Assembly (NCBI GenBank): GCA_029975415.1
Contig: JARKPE010000006.1
Location: 1 to 54,141 of the forward strand
From: Dysgonamonadaceae bacterium
GTDB taxonomy: Bacteria > Bacteroidota > Bacteroidia > Bacteroidales > Dysgonomonadaceae
Length of the DNA stretch: 54,141 nt
Direction: 5' to 3'
The translations under genes were made by a program, and so were the position numbers. Below are positions 35,198 to 44,883 of this stretch, in pieces (position 1 is the stretch's first letter; each line of letters opens with the position of its first letter). The notes under the pieces are model-generated. The model did not search any database. It saw only the letters and a list, made by a program, of their open reading frames with translations, and had not been told where the DNA came from.

Positions 35198-38011
35198 TTA
35201 TTTGACGGTTGTTGTCTGTTTCGGTATCATTACGACCGTTGCTTGATTGCCCTGCGAAAGCAGCTCTTTGGCAAATTCCTGAATATCTTTTGAGGTAACG
35301 GAATTTACGGTTTTCAGATATTCAGTATGATTGTCTTCGCCATAAAAATATTTGGTGTCGAGAACATTCATCCAATAACTGTTTTCTTTCAGGTTTTCGT
35401 TATATTTTTTGTTCATATATTCCTTCACTTTTGTGAAATCGGTTTCGCGAGGACCATTTTGGGCTATCGATTCGAGTTCGCTGAAAATGATCCGGTTCAG
35501 TTTCTCCATTTTTGCAGGATCGGTATCATAAACAATCTGAAGCATTGTTTGACCTTCGGGGTAACGTGCGATGTTGCCTCCCGCATAAACGCCATAGGAG
35601 CCGCCTTCGTCTTCACGTACCTTTTCGGTGTAAACGATATCGAGAATCTGATCGAACATGCTCATCAAAATTTGATTTCTGAGTGAACGTTGTGTATCAC
35701 CTGATATACCGATAAATACAGAGGCTTTCGGGTTTTTCATTTCGCGCTCGAAAATATTATCCGATTTGCCTTTCTTCATCGACATTGGGACTTTCACAAA
35801 ATTGCCCTTTTCGGCTTTTCCGGGAATCGAAGCCAAATATTGTTCGATAACGGGTTTCACTTTTTCCTCATCGATATTTCCGACCAAAGTAAAAACGAAC
35901 TGACCGGGATTTGAAAAAATCTCGTTATACATGTCCATAATGCGGAAGTACTCGATCTTGCTTAAATCCTGCAATTTGAGGCGCCCCACCAAAGGATTAG
36001 AACCGTATATGGCTTTCGTAACCGAGTCGCTAAAAGCAACCATCGGTTCGACTTCCTGATTCTTGAGTTGCGTTTCGGTGCGTTGCATAAACGATTTAAA
36101 TGCATCTTCGTCACGGCGCGGAGCGGTAAAGTAAAGATAAACCAATTGCATCATCGTTTCGAAGTCTTTGACCGACGACGATCCGTTGATGTCCTGAGTC
36201 GTCAGACTTATGCTCGGCACAGCTGAAGCCGTTTTTCCGGCAAGCACTTTCGGGAGATCGGTAGCGCTGAAATTTCCAACTCCGCCCAAATTGATAACCG
36301 AATTCATTACTTTGCAGTTGACAGGATCTTTTTCTGCAAATTTTGAATATCCGCCCATTGCAGAAGCTGTCATCACTATTTCATCATCTTTGAAATCGGT
36401 GTTTTTCAAAATCACTGTTATTCCGTTCGATAATGTCCAGACAGTGGCATCCATAGCCGCATCCCTATCGGTTTTTACGATTTCACCGGGTGCTGGCGGA
36501 GTAGCCACCAATGGTTCGTCGATGGTTTGTTCCTTATAAGGCTCGATATTTTCGTTTTGCACAGTTGTCAGCACCGTTAGAAGTTGTTCCTCCGATGGAT
36601 ATACAAGCCCTTCTTTCTGTGGACCGGTAACGGATATGACGATATTTTGATCGCCGATAATTTGTTTTATTGTCTGATTAATGGCCTCTACCGGAATATT
36701 CGGAGCAAGAGCCTGTATGAATTGATATTCGAATTCGATGCCGGGAATAGGTTCACCATCCGTAAAAGATCTGACATACTCCTGCGAATAGAGTTCGTTT
36801 TTCTGTTTGTCGCGATTGTTATAAAGATTTTCGTAATTTTTGAGAATGTTTGTCCGGGCAATATCGTATTCGGAAGCCGTAAATCCGTATTTTTTCACCC
36901 TTTCGGATTCGCGAATCAAAGCACCCAGCGCCACGTCGATTTTGTCTTCGGCACTTCCTGCGACTTCAGTCCAAGCATCTTTGGTTTTGGCCACAAAGTA
37001 ATCTCCGTCGTAAGCGTAAGCAAAAGTAAAAGGAGCGTCCGGTTTTTGGGTGATTTCCCTGAAACGCTGATTGAGCATGGCCGATGCAACATTCATTACG
37101 TACTGGGAAATAAATCCGACCTGCGTATTTTTTAGTTCTGTAGGTATAGGATCGTGCTTGAAGAACACCATCACTTGTGCCGTTCTTGCTTCGGGATCGG
37201 TAGCGAGGGCTACAATAGGCTCTTTGTTGTCGGGAACGGGATAATAAATTCTTTCGGCGCGATTTTCATCGAGAGTAATCGGAGAAAATAGATCCCTGAT
37301 TTGTTTTTCCATTTCGTCCACATTCACATCGCCAACCACGATAATTCCCTGCAAATCGGGGCGATACCATTTATGATAGTATGCTCGCAATTCTTCGGGT
37401 TTGAAGTTGTTGATTACATCGATAGAGCCGATAGGCATGCGTTTGGCGTACTTGCTGCCCGGATACATAACGGGCAAGAGCTGTTCCCACAAACGCTGTT
37501 GTGCCCCGCCGCGCGTACGCCACTCTTCGCGAATTACTCCGCGCTCTTTTTCTATTTCTTCAGGTTCGAGGGATATGGCATTCGACCAATCGTGCAACAC
37601 AAGCAAACAGGAATCCATCAGATTTTTGTTGGTGGTAGGGATGTCGGTTAGATAATAAACCGTTTCGTCGAACGAAGTATAGGCATTGATATTGTATCCG
37701 AACTTGATCCCGTTGTTTTGCAAATATTCGAGCATGGTTTTACCCGGAAAATTTTTGGTGCCGTTGAAAGCCATGTGTTCCAAAAAATGAGCAAGCCCCG
37801 ATTGATGGTCTTCTTCCTGCATCGATCCCACTTTTTGAGCAATATAGAAGTCGGCTCTGTTATCGGGCAAATTGTTGTGACGAATGTAGTAGGTAAGGCC
37901 GTTTTCGAGTTTTCCCGTTCTCACTTGCGGATCGATAGGCAACGTCATGTTTTGTTGCGCCATGATTAAGGTCGCAAAAGTGAAGAATGCCGATAAAATA
38001 AATTTTCGCAT
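35198..38011 (-). CDS. M16-family zinc metallopeptidase (two-domain, exported)
   Basis: A 937-aa exported insulinase/pitrilysin-type protease with a signal peptide (MRKFILSAFFTFATLIMA, then QQNM). The first M16 unit has the inverted zinc motif HFLEH at residues 75-79 and a downstream EKERGVIREEW segment with the third metal ligand. The second half (about 520-937) is the inactive partner domain that closes the chamber. Such periplasmic enzymes degrade unfolded peptides. It is the last gene of an operon with a nucleoside phosphorylase (36 bp upstream), floA, nfeD and a TPR protein. Confidence 0.92.
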   Translation of the reverse strand: MRKFILSAFFTFATLIMAQQNMTLPIDPQVRTGKLENGLTYYIRHNNLPDNRADFYIAQKVGSMQEEDHQSGLAHFLEHMAFNGTKNFPGKTMLEYLQNNGIKFGYNINAYTSFDETVYYLTDIPTTNKNLMDSCLLVLHDWSNAISLEPEEIEKERGVIREEWRTRGGAQQRLWEQLLPVMYPGSKYAKRMPIGSIDVINNFKPEELRAYYHKWYRPDLQGIIVVGDVNVDEMEKQIRDLFSPITLDENRAERIYYPVPDNKEPIVALATDPEARTAQVMVFFKHDPIPTELKNTQVGFISQYVMNVASAMLNQRFREITQKPDAPFTFAYAYDGDYFVAKTKDAWTEVAGSAEDKIDVALGALIRESERVKKYGFTASEYDIARTNILKNYENLYNNRDKQKNELYSQEYVRSFTDGEPIPGIEFEYQFIQALAPNIPVEAINQTIKQIIGDQNIVISVTGPQKEGLVYPSEEQLLTVLTTVQNENIEPYKEQTIDEPLVATPPAPGEIVKTDRDAAMDATVWTLSNGITVILKNTDFKDDEIVMTASAMGGYSKFAEKDPVNCKVMNSVINLGGVGNFSATDLPKVLAGKTASAVPSISLTTQDINGSSSVKDFETMMQLVYLYFTAPRRDEDAFKSFMQRTETQLKNQEVEPMVAFSDSVTKAIYGSNPLVGRLKLQDLSKIEYFRIMDMYNEIFSNPGQFVFTLVGNIDEEKVKPVIEQYLASIPGKAEKGNFVKVPMSMKKGKSDNIFEREMKNPKASVFIGISGDTQRSLRNQILMSMFDQILDIVYTEKVREDEGGSYGVYAGGNIARYPEGQTMLQIVYDTDPAKMEKLNRIIFSELESIAQNGPRETDFTKVKEYMNKKYNENLKENSYWMNVLDTKYFYGEDNHTEYLKTVNSVTSKDIQEFAKELLSQGNQATVVMIPKQTTTVK

Positions 38012-38047
38012 TGTAGCTATTGTTAAATGTAGAAATTGATGAAAGTA

Positions 38048-38914
38048 TTAAATTCTGTCCAAAACTATCTTGATGAGTTCTTCGACAGAGCCTTGGTAAT
38101 TTGCGTTCGAGTTGAGCGCAACTCGGTTAGCAATAATGGCACAAACGGTCATAGCTTTATGCCCCATCATCTTCCCAAGACCGGCAATAGCCGAACTTTC
38201 CATTTCGTAATTGGTGATTGAATAATCGCCATATCGGAAAGCTTCGATTTTTGCATTCAGATCGGGATCGGCCAAAGGCAAGCGGACATAGCGCCCTTGT
38301 GGTCCATAAAAGCCGATAGCCGAAATAGTAACGCCACGAATCATATCGAATCCGATGCGATCGATAAGTTCTTCATCGGCACTCACGACATAGGGTGAAC
38401 AATGAAAGGGTGACCAGTTAACCTGTTTCTGAAATTCCTCTTCGAAATCCACTTCGCGTACTTCTTCGGAGCCGGCATAATAGTGGATAAGGCCATCGAA
38501 TCCGATAGATTTTTCGGAAACGACATAGGAGCCCACAGGGCAATAGGGTTGCATGCCACCTGAAGTGCCCACTCGCACGACCGTAAGTTGTTTGAAGTTG
38601 CTCTTTACGCAACGCGTGCTGAAATCGATATTTGCCAATGCATCCAATTCGGTGAAAACAATGTCGATATTGTCTGTTCCTATTCCGTGAGACAGAGCAG
38701 TGATGCGTTTACCTTTATACATGCCCGTGATGGTGTGGAACTCACGGCTTTGTATGTCGCATTCGATATTATCGAAAAATTTTCCTGTCATGCCCACCCG
38801 ATCGGGATCGCCCATCATCACAATTTTATCTGCCAGTTGTTCGGGCTTGATGTGAAGATGGAAAGCGCTGCCATCGGGATTGATGATAAATTCTGATTCC
38901 GGTATTATTCTCAT
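38048..38914 (-). CDS. Nucleoside phosphorylase (uridine phosphorylase-like)
   Basis: A 288-aa NP-I family enzyme that cleaves a nucleoside with phosphate to base and (deoxy)ribose-1-phosphate. The phosphate-binding MGDPDRV segment (about 34-40), VRVGTSGGMQP (about 113-123) and the nucleoside-binding YEMESSAIAGLG (about 237-248) are present. The glycine-rich strand and Met-Glu-Ser triad favour a uridine phosphorylase-like or related enzyme, but base specificity is not certain. It lies in the middle of the operon, 50 bp after floA. Confidence 0.88.
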   Translation of the reverse strand: MRIIPESEFIINPDGSAFHLHIKPEQLADKIVMMGDPDRVGMTGKFFDNIECDIQSREFHTITGMYKGKRITALSHGIGTDNIDIVFTELDALANIDFSTRCVKSNFKQLTVVRVGTSGGMQPYCPVGSYVVSEKSIGFDGLIHYYAGSEEVREVDFEEEFQKQVNWSPFHCSPYVVSADEELIDRIGFDMIRGVTISAIGFYGPQGRYVRLPLADPDLNAKIEAFRYGDYSITNYEMESSAIAGLGKMMGHKAMTVCAIIANRVALNSNANYQGSVEELIKIVLDRI

Positions 38915-38964
38915 AATGTATTGATTGAAGTAGATAGATTAGATAATTTCTTCTGAAATTTCAT

Positions 38965-39963
38965 TTACTTAATATTCGACTTATTATCACCGGAAGCACT
39001 ACCGCTTTGTGGTTTGGCTATTGCATCTCGCATATCGGTGTCGGCTTTGATATTTTGCATCCGATAGTAATCCATAATGCCGAGATTGCCACTTCGAAAC
39101 GCTTCGGCCATAGCGATCGGAATTTGAGCTTCGGCTTCGATCACCTTAGCCCTTGCTTCCTGAGCTTTGGCTTTCATCTCTTGTTCCAGAGCGATAGCCA
39201 TAGCGCGACGTTCTTCGGCACGAGCCTGAGCAATATTTTTGTCGGCTTGAGCCTGATCCATCTGAAGCACAGCCCCAATATTTTTGCCGATGTCGATATC
39301 GGCTATATCGATGGACAGAATTTCGAAAGCTGTTCCGGCATCCAATCCTTTTTTGAGTACGAGTTTCGAGATTGAATCCGGATTTTCGAGTACCGATTTG
39401 TGGGAAACGGCTGAACCAATCGAAGAAACAATTCCTTCGCCCACACGTGCCAAAATGGTTTCTTCGCCCGCGCCTCCGACCAACTGTTTGATATTGGCGC
39501 GAACCGTCACGCGAGCTTTTGCAATCAACTGAATTCCGTCGATTGCAACGGCAGTAACGGGAGGGGTATCGATTACTTTGGGATTGACCGACATTTGAAC
39601 AGCCTGCAATACATCACGACCTGCCAAATCGATGGCCGTTGCCATTTGAAAAGATAAGTCGATGTTCGCTTTCGAAGCCGAAACCAGTGCATGAACCACT
39701 TTTTCGACATGACCACCGGCCAGATAATGCGCTTCAAGATTGTCGCGCGTAACGTTTTTAAGACCCGCCTTGTGCGCTTCGATCAAGGCATAAACAATGG
39801 TATGCGGAGGAACTCTGCGCAAGCGCATCAAAAAAAGCTGCACGAGCGAAATATGAACTCCGGCAGACAACGCGTTGATCCACAAAAAAAATGGTACATA
39901 GTGGAAAAAAATCAACACGAAGATGATAATGACTGCGATGATAATAATTAAACTGTATTCCAT
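38965..39963 (-). CDS. floA: Flotillin-like protein FloA
   Basis: A 332-aa membrane scaffold protein of the bacterial flotillin type (formerly YqfA). It has an N-terminal membrane hairpin (about 5-35), the SPFH-like domain with [24 protein letters not shown]-type sequence, and a long Ala/Glu-rich coiled coil (about 245-295) ending in a polar tail. FloA organises functional membrane microdomains and influences signalling and secretion. It directly follows nfeD with 6 bp between, the usual partner arrangement. Confidence 0.95.
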   Translation of the reverse strand: MEYSLIIIIAVIIIFVLIFFHYVPFFLWINALSAGVHISLVQLFLMRLRRVPPHTIVYALIEAHKAGLKNVTRDNLEAHYLAGGHVEKVVHALVSASKANIDLSFQMATAIDLAGRDVLQAVQMSVNPKVIDTPPVTAVAIDGIQLIAKARVTVRANIKQLVGGAGEETILARVGEGIVSSIGSAVSHKSVLENPDSISKLVLKKGLDAGTAFEILSIDIADIDIGKNIGAVLQMDQAQADKNIAQARAEERRAMAIALEQEMKAKAQEARAKVIEAEAQIPIAMAEAFRSGNLGIMDYYRMQNIKADTDMRDAIAKPQSGSASGDNKSNIK

Positions 39964-39969
39964 AAGATA

Positions 39970-40464
39970 TTAATTATATGATAAGTGATTCGGTTTGCGT
40001 TTCACAAGAACGTTCGATAATTCGACTTTCGTAACTTCGATTTCTGTATTTTCATCAATCATTTCGCCATCCACCGATTTGCCTTCGACCCTTACGCCGT
40101 TAATATCTACTTTACCCATCGGGTTGAGACGTGAAACGGTCTTACCGGTATCGCCGACAGCGATTTTCTTCAGGTCGCTGTTATCGACAGTTGCATCGAT
40201 TTCGGCAGTGAGAGAAATTTTACGCAACGATTTCGATCGGATCAGCAGTAAAAAAGCGCCTCCGAAAAGAATCGCAGACGAAATAAGTAAAATATTCCCC
40301 TGCGAAGATCCTATATAAATATACGCATAGGCGATTCCTCCGAGCACAAAGAGTGCTCCCGTAATTCCTGCAATGCCGACACCCGGTAAAAGAAATATCT
40401 CGAGCAACAAAAATATAATCCCGATGAGGATAACGACTGAAACAATGATAAGATCTATCGGCAT
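39970..40464 (-). CDS. NfeD-family membrane protein
   Basis: A 164-aa protein with two to three membrane helices in the first 80 residues (IIVSVVILIGIIFLLLEIFL, then GVGIAGITGALFVLGGIAYA and a third hydrophobic stretch). It ends in a C-terminal OB-fold domain (about 95-160, GDTGKTVSRLNPMGKVDINGV). This is the short NfeD form (NfeD1b type) that partners with flotillin; the N-terminal serine-protease part of long NfeD proteins is absent. Located between the TPR gene (15 bp) and floA (6 bp). Confidence 0.9.
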   Translation of the reverse strand: MPIDLIIVSVVILIGIIFLLLEIFLLPGVGIAGITGALFVLGGIAYAYIYIGSSQGNILLISSAILFGGAFLLLIRSKSLRKISLTAEIDATVDNSDLKKIAVGDTGKTVSRLNPMGKVDINGVRVEGKSVDGEMIDENTEIEVTKVELSNVLVKRKPNHLSYN

Positions 40465-40479
40465 ATTTAAAAATTCGAT

Positions 40480-41898
40480 TTAAAATGTGTTTCTTATCTC
40501 TGTGTTGCGACTCTGAACGAAAAGATCATCGATTTGACGATGTAGCGCTTCGGCCTCTTTTTCGAGTGCAAGAATCGAAGGTGCCAAATTGTTCTTTTCG
40601 GCGGGACCTGCTTGTGCATACCGGTCACGTTTATCGGAAAGCTCCTTTTCGACGCTCTCGAGTTGTTTCTGCAAATTAATGGCTTTTACATACAAATTGC
40701 GTGCATTGGCATTTTTGAAATCCGAAAGTTGATGATAGGTGCGGCTATCGTCAATTACGAATTCGAAATCTTTTTTCGGCGAAGCAACTTTTGTAGAATT
40801 GTTTTCCTTAACCTCCTCAATCAGTGACGAGTAATCGACACCTTCCTTCCAGGTTGCGCGAATAGACGAAATGCGAGCTCGATTTGCCATAAATATTTCG
40901 TCGGGATTTTCGAGCAATGTAACCTCTCTGTTGGGAATAAACGTATAAACACAAACCGAATCTTCCGGTTGAAATCTGTCGGAAGCAAACCAACCAACCC
41001 CTTTTTCTTCATCCACAGCCAACATATAATCGTTAAAAGGCGAGTTGAAAGGCATATTCAGTTGATTGGGATTGAGATACGAATCGCTCGCAAAATTATA
41101 TCGCGTAATATACAAATCGTATCCGCCGATGGAATTATGTCCGGTTGAAGCAAAATAAATCGTAACGCCGTCGGACATGACGAAAGGGTATGCCTGATCG
41201 CCGGCATCGTTTATCGATTCGGGAAGGCGCTTTTGGTTGCCGAAATGGTCAAGGAGTTTTTCCATCGTGTACAGATCGACATTTTTCGAGGAATCCGTTA
41301 ACGAAAAATAAACCTTATCCTTGCGTTCGTTCAGAAAAACGGGAAAATCATTTATGGGTGCGTTTTCGAAAAAATCCTGCATGGGCAACAGCGAACCGGA
41401 AGTTGCACTGAGATGATAAGCCGATAAAAAGACTTTTTTGGGAACAACCACACTATCGATGATTTGGACATCTTCGGTGCGCGATACCATTTTTCTCAAC
41501 TTTTCCAAGAATGCTCTTTTCTCGGACAGTTTTGCCAGAGCTTCCTTGTCGCGTCGTTTCGCTTTCTCGTAAAGGGCAAATTCCTTTTCGGCATTGTCGA
41601 AGCGGTACATCAGCGTGAACAATTGTCCCAGATAAAGGTGAGCTTCGGGAATATTTTTTTTGGCAGCAAATGCAAGATATTTTTCGGCCTGCAGAATTTT
41701 TCCGGTTTCGTAAAGGCAAACTCCCAACCAATGATTGATTTGTGCGTTTTCGGGAGATGAAGCATATTCGGATTGAAAAACAGGCAGGGCTTCGGCATAT
41801 CGTCCTTCGCCAAAAAAATTTTTGGCATCGTCCAACGTTTGTGCCTGTGCGACAAGTGCCGAAAAAGCAAAAAATAATAAAATCGAACGTAATTTCAT
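40480..41898 (-). CDS. Exported TPR and beta-propeller (PD40) repeat protein
   Basis: A 472-aa exported protein with signal peptide MKLRSILLFFAFSALVAQAQ. Residues about 22-120 form tetratricopeptide repeats (AKNFFGEGRYAEALPVFQSEY and following). Residues about 160-330 contain WD40/PD40-like blades (DLYTMEKL, AYPFVMSDGVTIYFASTG, GGYDLYITRYN), and a C-terminal coiled coil ends at ELSDKRDRYAQ. It resembles the N-terminal half of Bacteroidota OmpA-like PorE proteins but lacks the OmpA peptidoglycan-binding domain. Function unknown. First gene of the five-gene operon; the start at 41898 is chosen because the frame's three extra upstream codons begin at a TTG. Confidence 0.82.
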   Translation of the reverse strand: MKLRSILLFFAFSALVAQAQTLDDAKNFFGEGRYAEALPVFQSEYASSPENAQINHWLGVCLYETGKILQAEKYLAFAAKKNIPEAHLYLGQLFTLMYRFDNAEKEFALYEKAKRRDKEALAKLSEKRAFLEKLRKMVSRTEDVQIIDSVVVPKKVFLSAYHLSATSGSLLPMQDFFENAPINDFPVFLNERKDKVYFSLTDSSKNVDLYTMEKLLDHFGNQKRLPESINDAGDQAYPFVMSDGVTIYFASTGHNSIGGYDLYITRYNFASDSYLNPNQLNMPFNSPFNDYMLAVDEEKGVGWFASDRFQPEDSVCVYTFIPNREVTLLENPDEIFMANRARISSIRATWKEGVDYSSLIEEVKENNSTKVASPKKDFEFVIDDSRTYHQLSDFKNANARNLYVKAINLQKQLESVEKELSDKRDRYAQAGPAEKNNLAPSILALEKEAEALHRQIDDLFVQSRNTEIRNTF

Positions 41899-41917
41899 AA
41901 TAATCAATTCCGATGTT

Positions 41918-41925
41918 CAAAGTTA
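41918..41925 (-). promoter_or_regulatory. Putative -7 element of the TPR-nfeD-floA operon
   Basis: Minus-strand TAACTTTG matches TAnnTTTG and lies 19 bp upstream of the start at 41898. No -33 box is evident at the usual distance. Confidence 0.45.
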
Positions 41926-42064
41926 GTATAAATGTTTATATACCGATTGTTTTTACAACTTTTTTGTGCCCTCGAAATGCTGTGGCAACATTTTATTTCA
42001 CTTGTTGCCGAACATTTGTTGATACTCTATCGGAATGAATGTGTGTCGATTGAAAATTATCATG

Positions 42065-42072
42065 TACTTTTG
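42065..42072 (+). promoter_or_regulatory. Putative -7 element of guaA
   Basis: TACTTTTG matches TAnnTTTG, 25 bp upstream of the guaA ATG at 42098. This position supports the short start over the upstream in-frame extension to 42035. Confidence 0.45.
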
Positions 42073-42097
42073 TAATCGAAATAAAACCATTTCAATA

Positions 42098-43621
42098 ATG
42101 ATACACGAAAAAATAGTCATCCTCGATTTCGGGTCACAGACTACACAACTTATCGGGCGACGAATCAGAGAATTAAACACATTTTGTGAGATTGTCCCTT
42201 ACAACAAATTTCCTTTTGACGACGATAGCGTGAAAGGTGTCATACTTTCGGGAAGCCCCTTTTCGGTGAATGACGAAAATGCTTTCAAAACCGATCTTAC
42301 CCTTCTTCGCAGTCATTATCCCGTGCTCGGAATTTGCTATGGCGCGCAACTCATTGCGCAAACATCGGGCGGAGAAGTCGGCAAAAGTGCTACGAGAGAA
42401 TACGGACGTGCAAAACTTCATATCAAGGATGTTTCTGATCCATTGCTGGGCAACATTCGCGAACAATCGCAGGTGTGGATGTCGCACGGCGACACCATTT
42501 TGAGCATTCCCGAAACATTCAGGGTGATCGCTTCCACCGACGATGTACACATAGCGGCTTACAAAATTGAAGGCGAACCGACTTGGGGAGTTCAGTTTCA
42601 TCCCGAAGTATTTCATACCGAAGAAGGAACGCGAATTCTCGATAATTTTCTTACTATCTGCGGTTGTCAAAAAGATTGGACGCCGGCATCTTTTATCGAA
42701 ACTACCGTCAACGATTTGAAACAACAGTTGGGTGACGATAAAGTCATTCTTGCCCTTTCAGGAGGCGTCGATTCGTCGGTAACGGCAGTGCTTCTCAACA
42801 AGGCTATCGGCAAAAATCTGACGTGTGTATTTGTCAATCACGGATTGCTGCGCAAAAACGAATTCGAAACCGTTCTCGAAAACTACAAACATTTGGGCTT
42901 GAATGTAATAGGAGTCGATGCCAAAGATCGTTTCTATAAAGCACTTGCCGGAGTTACCGATCCCGAACAGAAACGAAAGATCATCGGCAAGGGATTTATC
43001 GACGTTTTCGAGGAAGAAGCACGTAAGTTAAAAGACATCAAGTGGCTGGCACAGGGAACGATTTATCCCGATATCATCGAATCGTTGTCCATTACCGGAA
43101 CGACGATTAAAAGCCATCACAACGTGGGCGGACTGCCCGAAAAGATGCACTTGAAACTTTGCGAACCCTTACGTTTGCTTTTTAAGGACGAAGTACGCCG
43201 CATAGGATTGGAACTTGGAATGCAGAAAAATCTGATTTATCGCCATCCGTTTCCGGGACCCGGATTGGGGATTAGAATTTTAGGCGAAATCACTCCCGAA
43301 AAAGTTCGTATAGCTCAGGATGCCGACGACATCTTCATCAGCAATCTGAAAATGACAGGTCTCTACGATCAAGTATGGCAAGCGGGAGCGATTCTGCTTC
43401 CTGTGCACTCGGTAGGAGTGATGGGTGATGAGCGCACCTACGAAAACACCATCGCTTTGCGAGCGGTAACATCCACCGATGCCATGACAGCCGATTGGGC
43501 ACATCTTCCCTACGAATTTCTGGCAAAAGTTTCGAATGAAATCATCAACAAAGTGAAGGGAGTCAATCGGGTCGTATATGACATTTCGTCCAAACCACCT
43601 GCTACGATCGAATGGGAATAG
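42098..43621 (+). CDS. guaA: GMP synthase (glutamine-hydrolysing)
   Basis: A 507-aa enzyme that aminates XMP to GMP with glutamine and ATP. The class I amidotransferase half has the nucleophile in [10 protein letters not shown] (Cys about 85) and the His-Pro-Glu triad in VQFHPEVFH. The synthetase half has the ATP-pyrophosphatase P-loop LSGGVDSSV (about 222-230). The C-terminal dimerisation domain ends with PPATIEWE, the normal terminus. Start at 42098 ([14 protein letters not shown]) matches the family; no guanine riboswitch is recognisable in the short leader. Confidence 0.96.
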   Translation: MIHEKIVILDFGSQTTQLIGRRIRELNTFCEIVPYNKFPFDDDSVKGVILSGSPFSVNDENAFKTDLTLLRSHYPVLGICYGAQLIAQTSGGEVGKSATREYGRAKLHIKDVSDPLLGNIREQSQVWMSHGDTILSIPETFRVIASTDDVHIAAYKIEGEPTWGVQFHPEVFHTEEGTRILDNFLTICGCQKDWTPASFIETTVNDLKQQLGDDKVILALSGGVDSSVTAVLLNKAIGKNLTCVFVNHGLLRKNEFETVLENYKHLGLNVIGVDAKDRFYKALAGVTDPEQKRKIIGKGFIDVFEEEARKLKDIKWLAQGTIYPDIIESLSITGTTIKSHHNVGGLPEKMHLKLCEPLRLLFKDEVRRIGLELGMQKNLIYRHPFPGPGLGIRILGEITPEKVRIAQDADDIFISNLKMTGLYDQVWQAGAILLPVHSVGVMGDERTYENTIALRAVTSTDAMTADWAHLPYEFLAKVSNEIINKVKGVNRVVYDISSKPPATIEWE

Positions 43622-43663
43622 GTCTTCCCATAATTCTTACAGATTTTACTAAAAATTACTCCA

Positions 43664-44671
43664 ATGAAAAAGTTTTTCTACCTGGCCATTTCTGTTCTGC
43701 TACTCGTTTCATGCAGTAACGGCCAAAAAAGCGGAGGATACTCCATCGAAGGCACAGTTCCTACCGACATTGTCGGCAAGATCTATTTGCAACGATTCGA
43801 AGATAAACACTATACCACTGTCGATTCTGTCGAAATAGCCAACGGTTCTTTTACTTTCGCGGGCACTGTGGCAGAGCCAATGGTGTATGCCCTCGTTCCA
43901 TCGCAAAAATCTCAACGAGCTCTGGTTTTTCTCGACAATCATCCCCTGCAAATTACACTCGATGACGAATGGGAAATTAAAGACTTAAAGGGATCGGAAA
44001 ATTCCGAGCTTTTTTATCGACTTTTTCCACAAAGCAAGCAAGGCATTCTCAATATTGACAGCCTTGTCAGGAATCATCCTTCGTCGCCGGTCGGAGCTTA
44101 TTTCCTCACACGCGAGTTGTACAAATATGATTACGACGCATTGAAAAACATTCGTTCGCTTTTTTCGGATTCGTTGGATAATCATCCTTATATCCAGACG
44201 ATTGACCGCACACTCGCTTCTCTCGAAAAAGTTCAACCCGGAAAACCTGCACCCGATTTCACCCTTCCTTCCGTAAATGGTGATTCTATTTCCTTAAGCT
44301 CCTTGCGAGGAAAATATGTTTTGCTGGATTTTTGGGCCTCTTGGTGTCCGGATTGTCGTAAATCGAATCCACAACTGGTTGAGCTTTACCAAAAATATAA
44401 GGATAAAAATTTCACACTCTTGAGCGTTTCCATCGACGAAGAGCCTGATCGATGGAAAGCTGCCATCGAAAAGGATGGACTTGTATGGTCACAGGTAATC
44501 GACGTAAAAGGATGGCAAAGCGAAGTGGCCAAAACCTATGCCATTCAATGGATACCGACCGGAATCCTGATCGATCCCCAAGGGTTCATCCTTGCTCGAA
44601 GTACCGAGCCGGCCAGTTTGGAAAAAGAGCTGGAAAATGTTTTAAAGAAATTTGAAACATTGAAACATTGA
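43664..44671 (+). CDS. TlpA-like thioredoxin lipoprotein with DUF4369 domain
   Basis: A 335-aa lipoprotein: MKKFFYLAISVLLLVSC is a type II signal with lipid attachment at Cys17. Residues about 25-130 form the DUF4369 all-beta domain typical of Bacteroidota. Residues about 195-330 form a TlpA/ResA-type thioredoxin domain with active site WCPDC (about 228-232). These proteins reduce or exchange disulfides outside the inner membrane. The last codons run into an 8-bp tandem repeat that contains the stop, so the C-terminal residues ETLKH are repeat-encoded. It is 42 bp after guaA but may be transcribed separately. Confidence 0.9.
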   Translation: MKKFFYLAISVLLLVSCSNGQKSGGYSIEGTVPTDIVGKIYLQRFEDKHYTTVDSVEIANGSFTFAGTVAEPMVYALVPSQKSQRALVFLDNHPLQITLDDEWEIKDLKGSENSELFYRLFPQSKQGILNIDSLVRNHPSSPVGAYFLTRELYKYDYDALKNIRSLFSDSLDNHPYIQTIDRTLASLEKVQPGKPAPDFTLPSVNGDSISLSSLRGKYVLLDFWASWCPDCRKSNPQLVELYQKYKDKNFTLLSVSIDEEPDRWKAAIEKDGLVWSQVIDVKGWQSEVAKTYAIQWIPTGILIDPQGFILARSTEPASLEKELENVLKKFETLKH

Positions 44672-44719
44672 AACATTGAAACATTAAGGCATTAAGGAAA
44701 TTAAGGAAATTAAGGAAAT
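44653..44719. repeat. Tandem repeat spanning the stop of the thioredoxin gene
   Basis: Four perfect copies of TGAAACAT (44653-44684), one variant TAAGGCAT (44685-44692), then three perfect copies of the related 9-mer TAAGGAAAT (44693-44719). The stop codon of the upstream gene (44669-44671) lies at the start of the third copy. Confidence 0.9.
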
Positions 44720-44883
44720 TCGCAAGCACATATTTCGATAAAACCGTCAACTTATTGCGATAATCATTAAGCATTATCCCTTGAATATTGTTCCCGGCGA
44801 AAGTTCCAAAACTTGCGCTATTTAGGGAAAAATATTCATTTTATACGAAAATAATAAATCGAATGCTTGACATTTATCCATCA

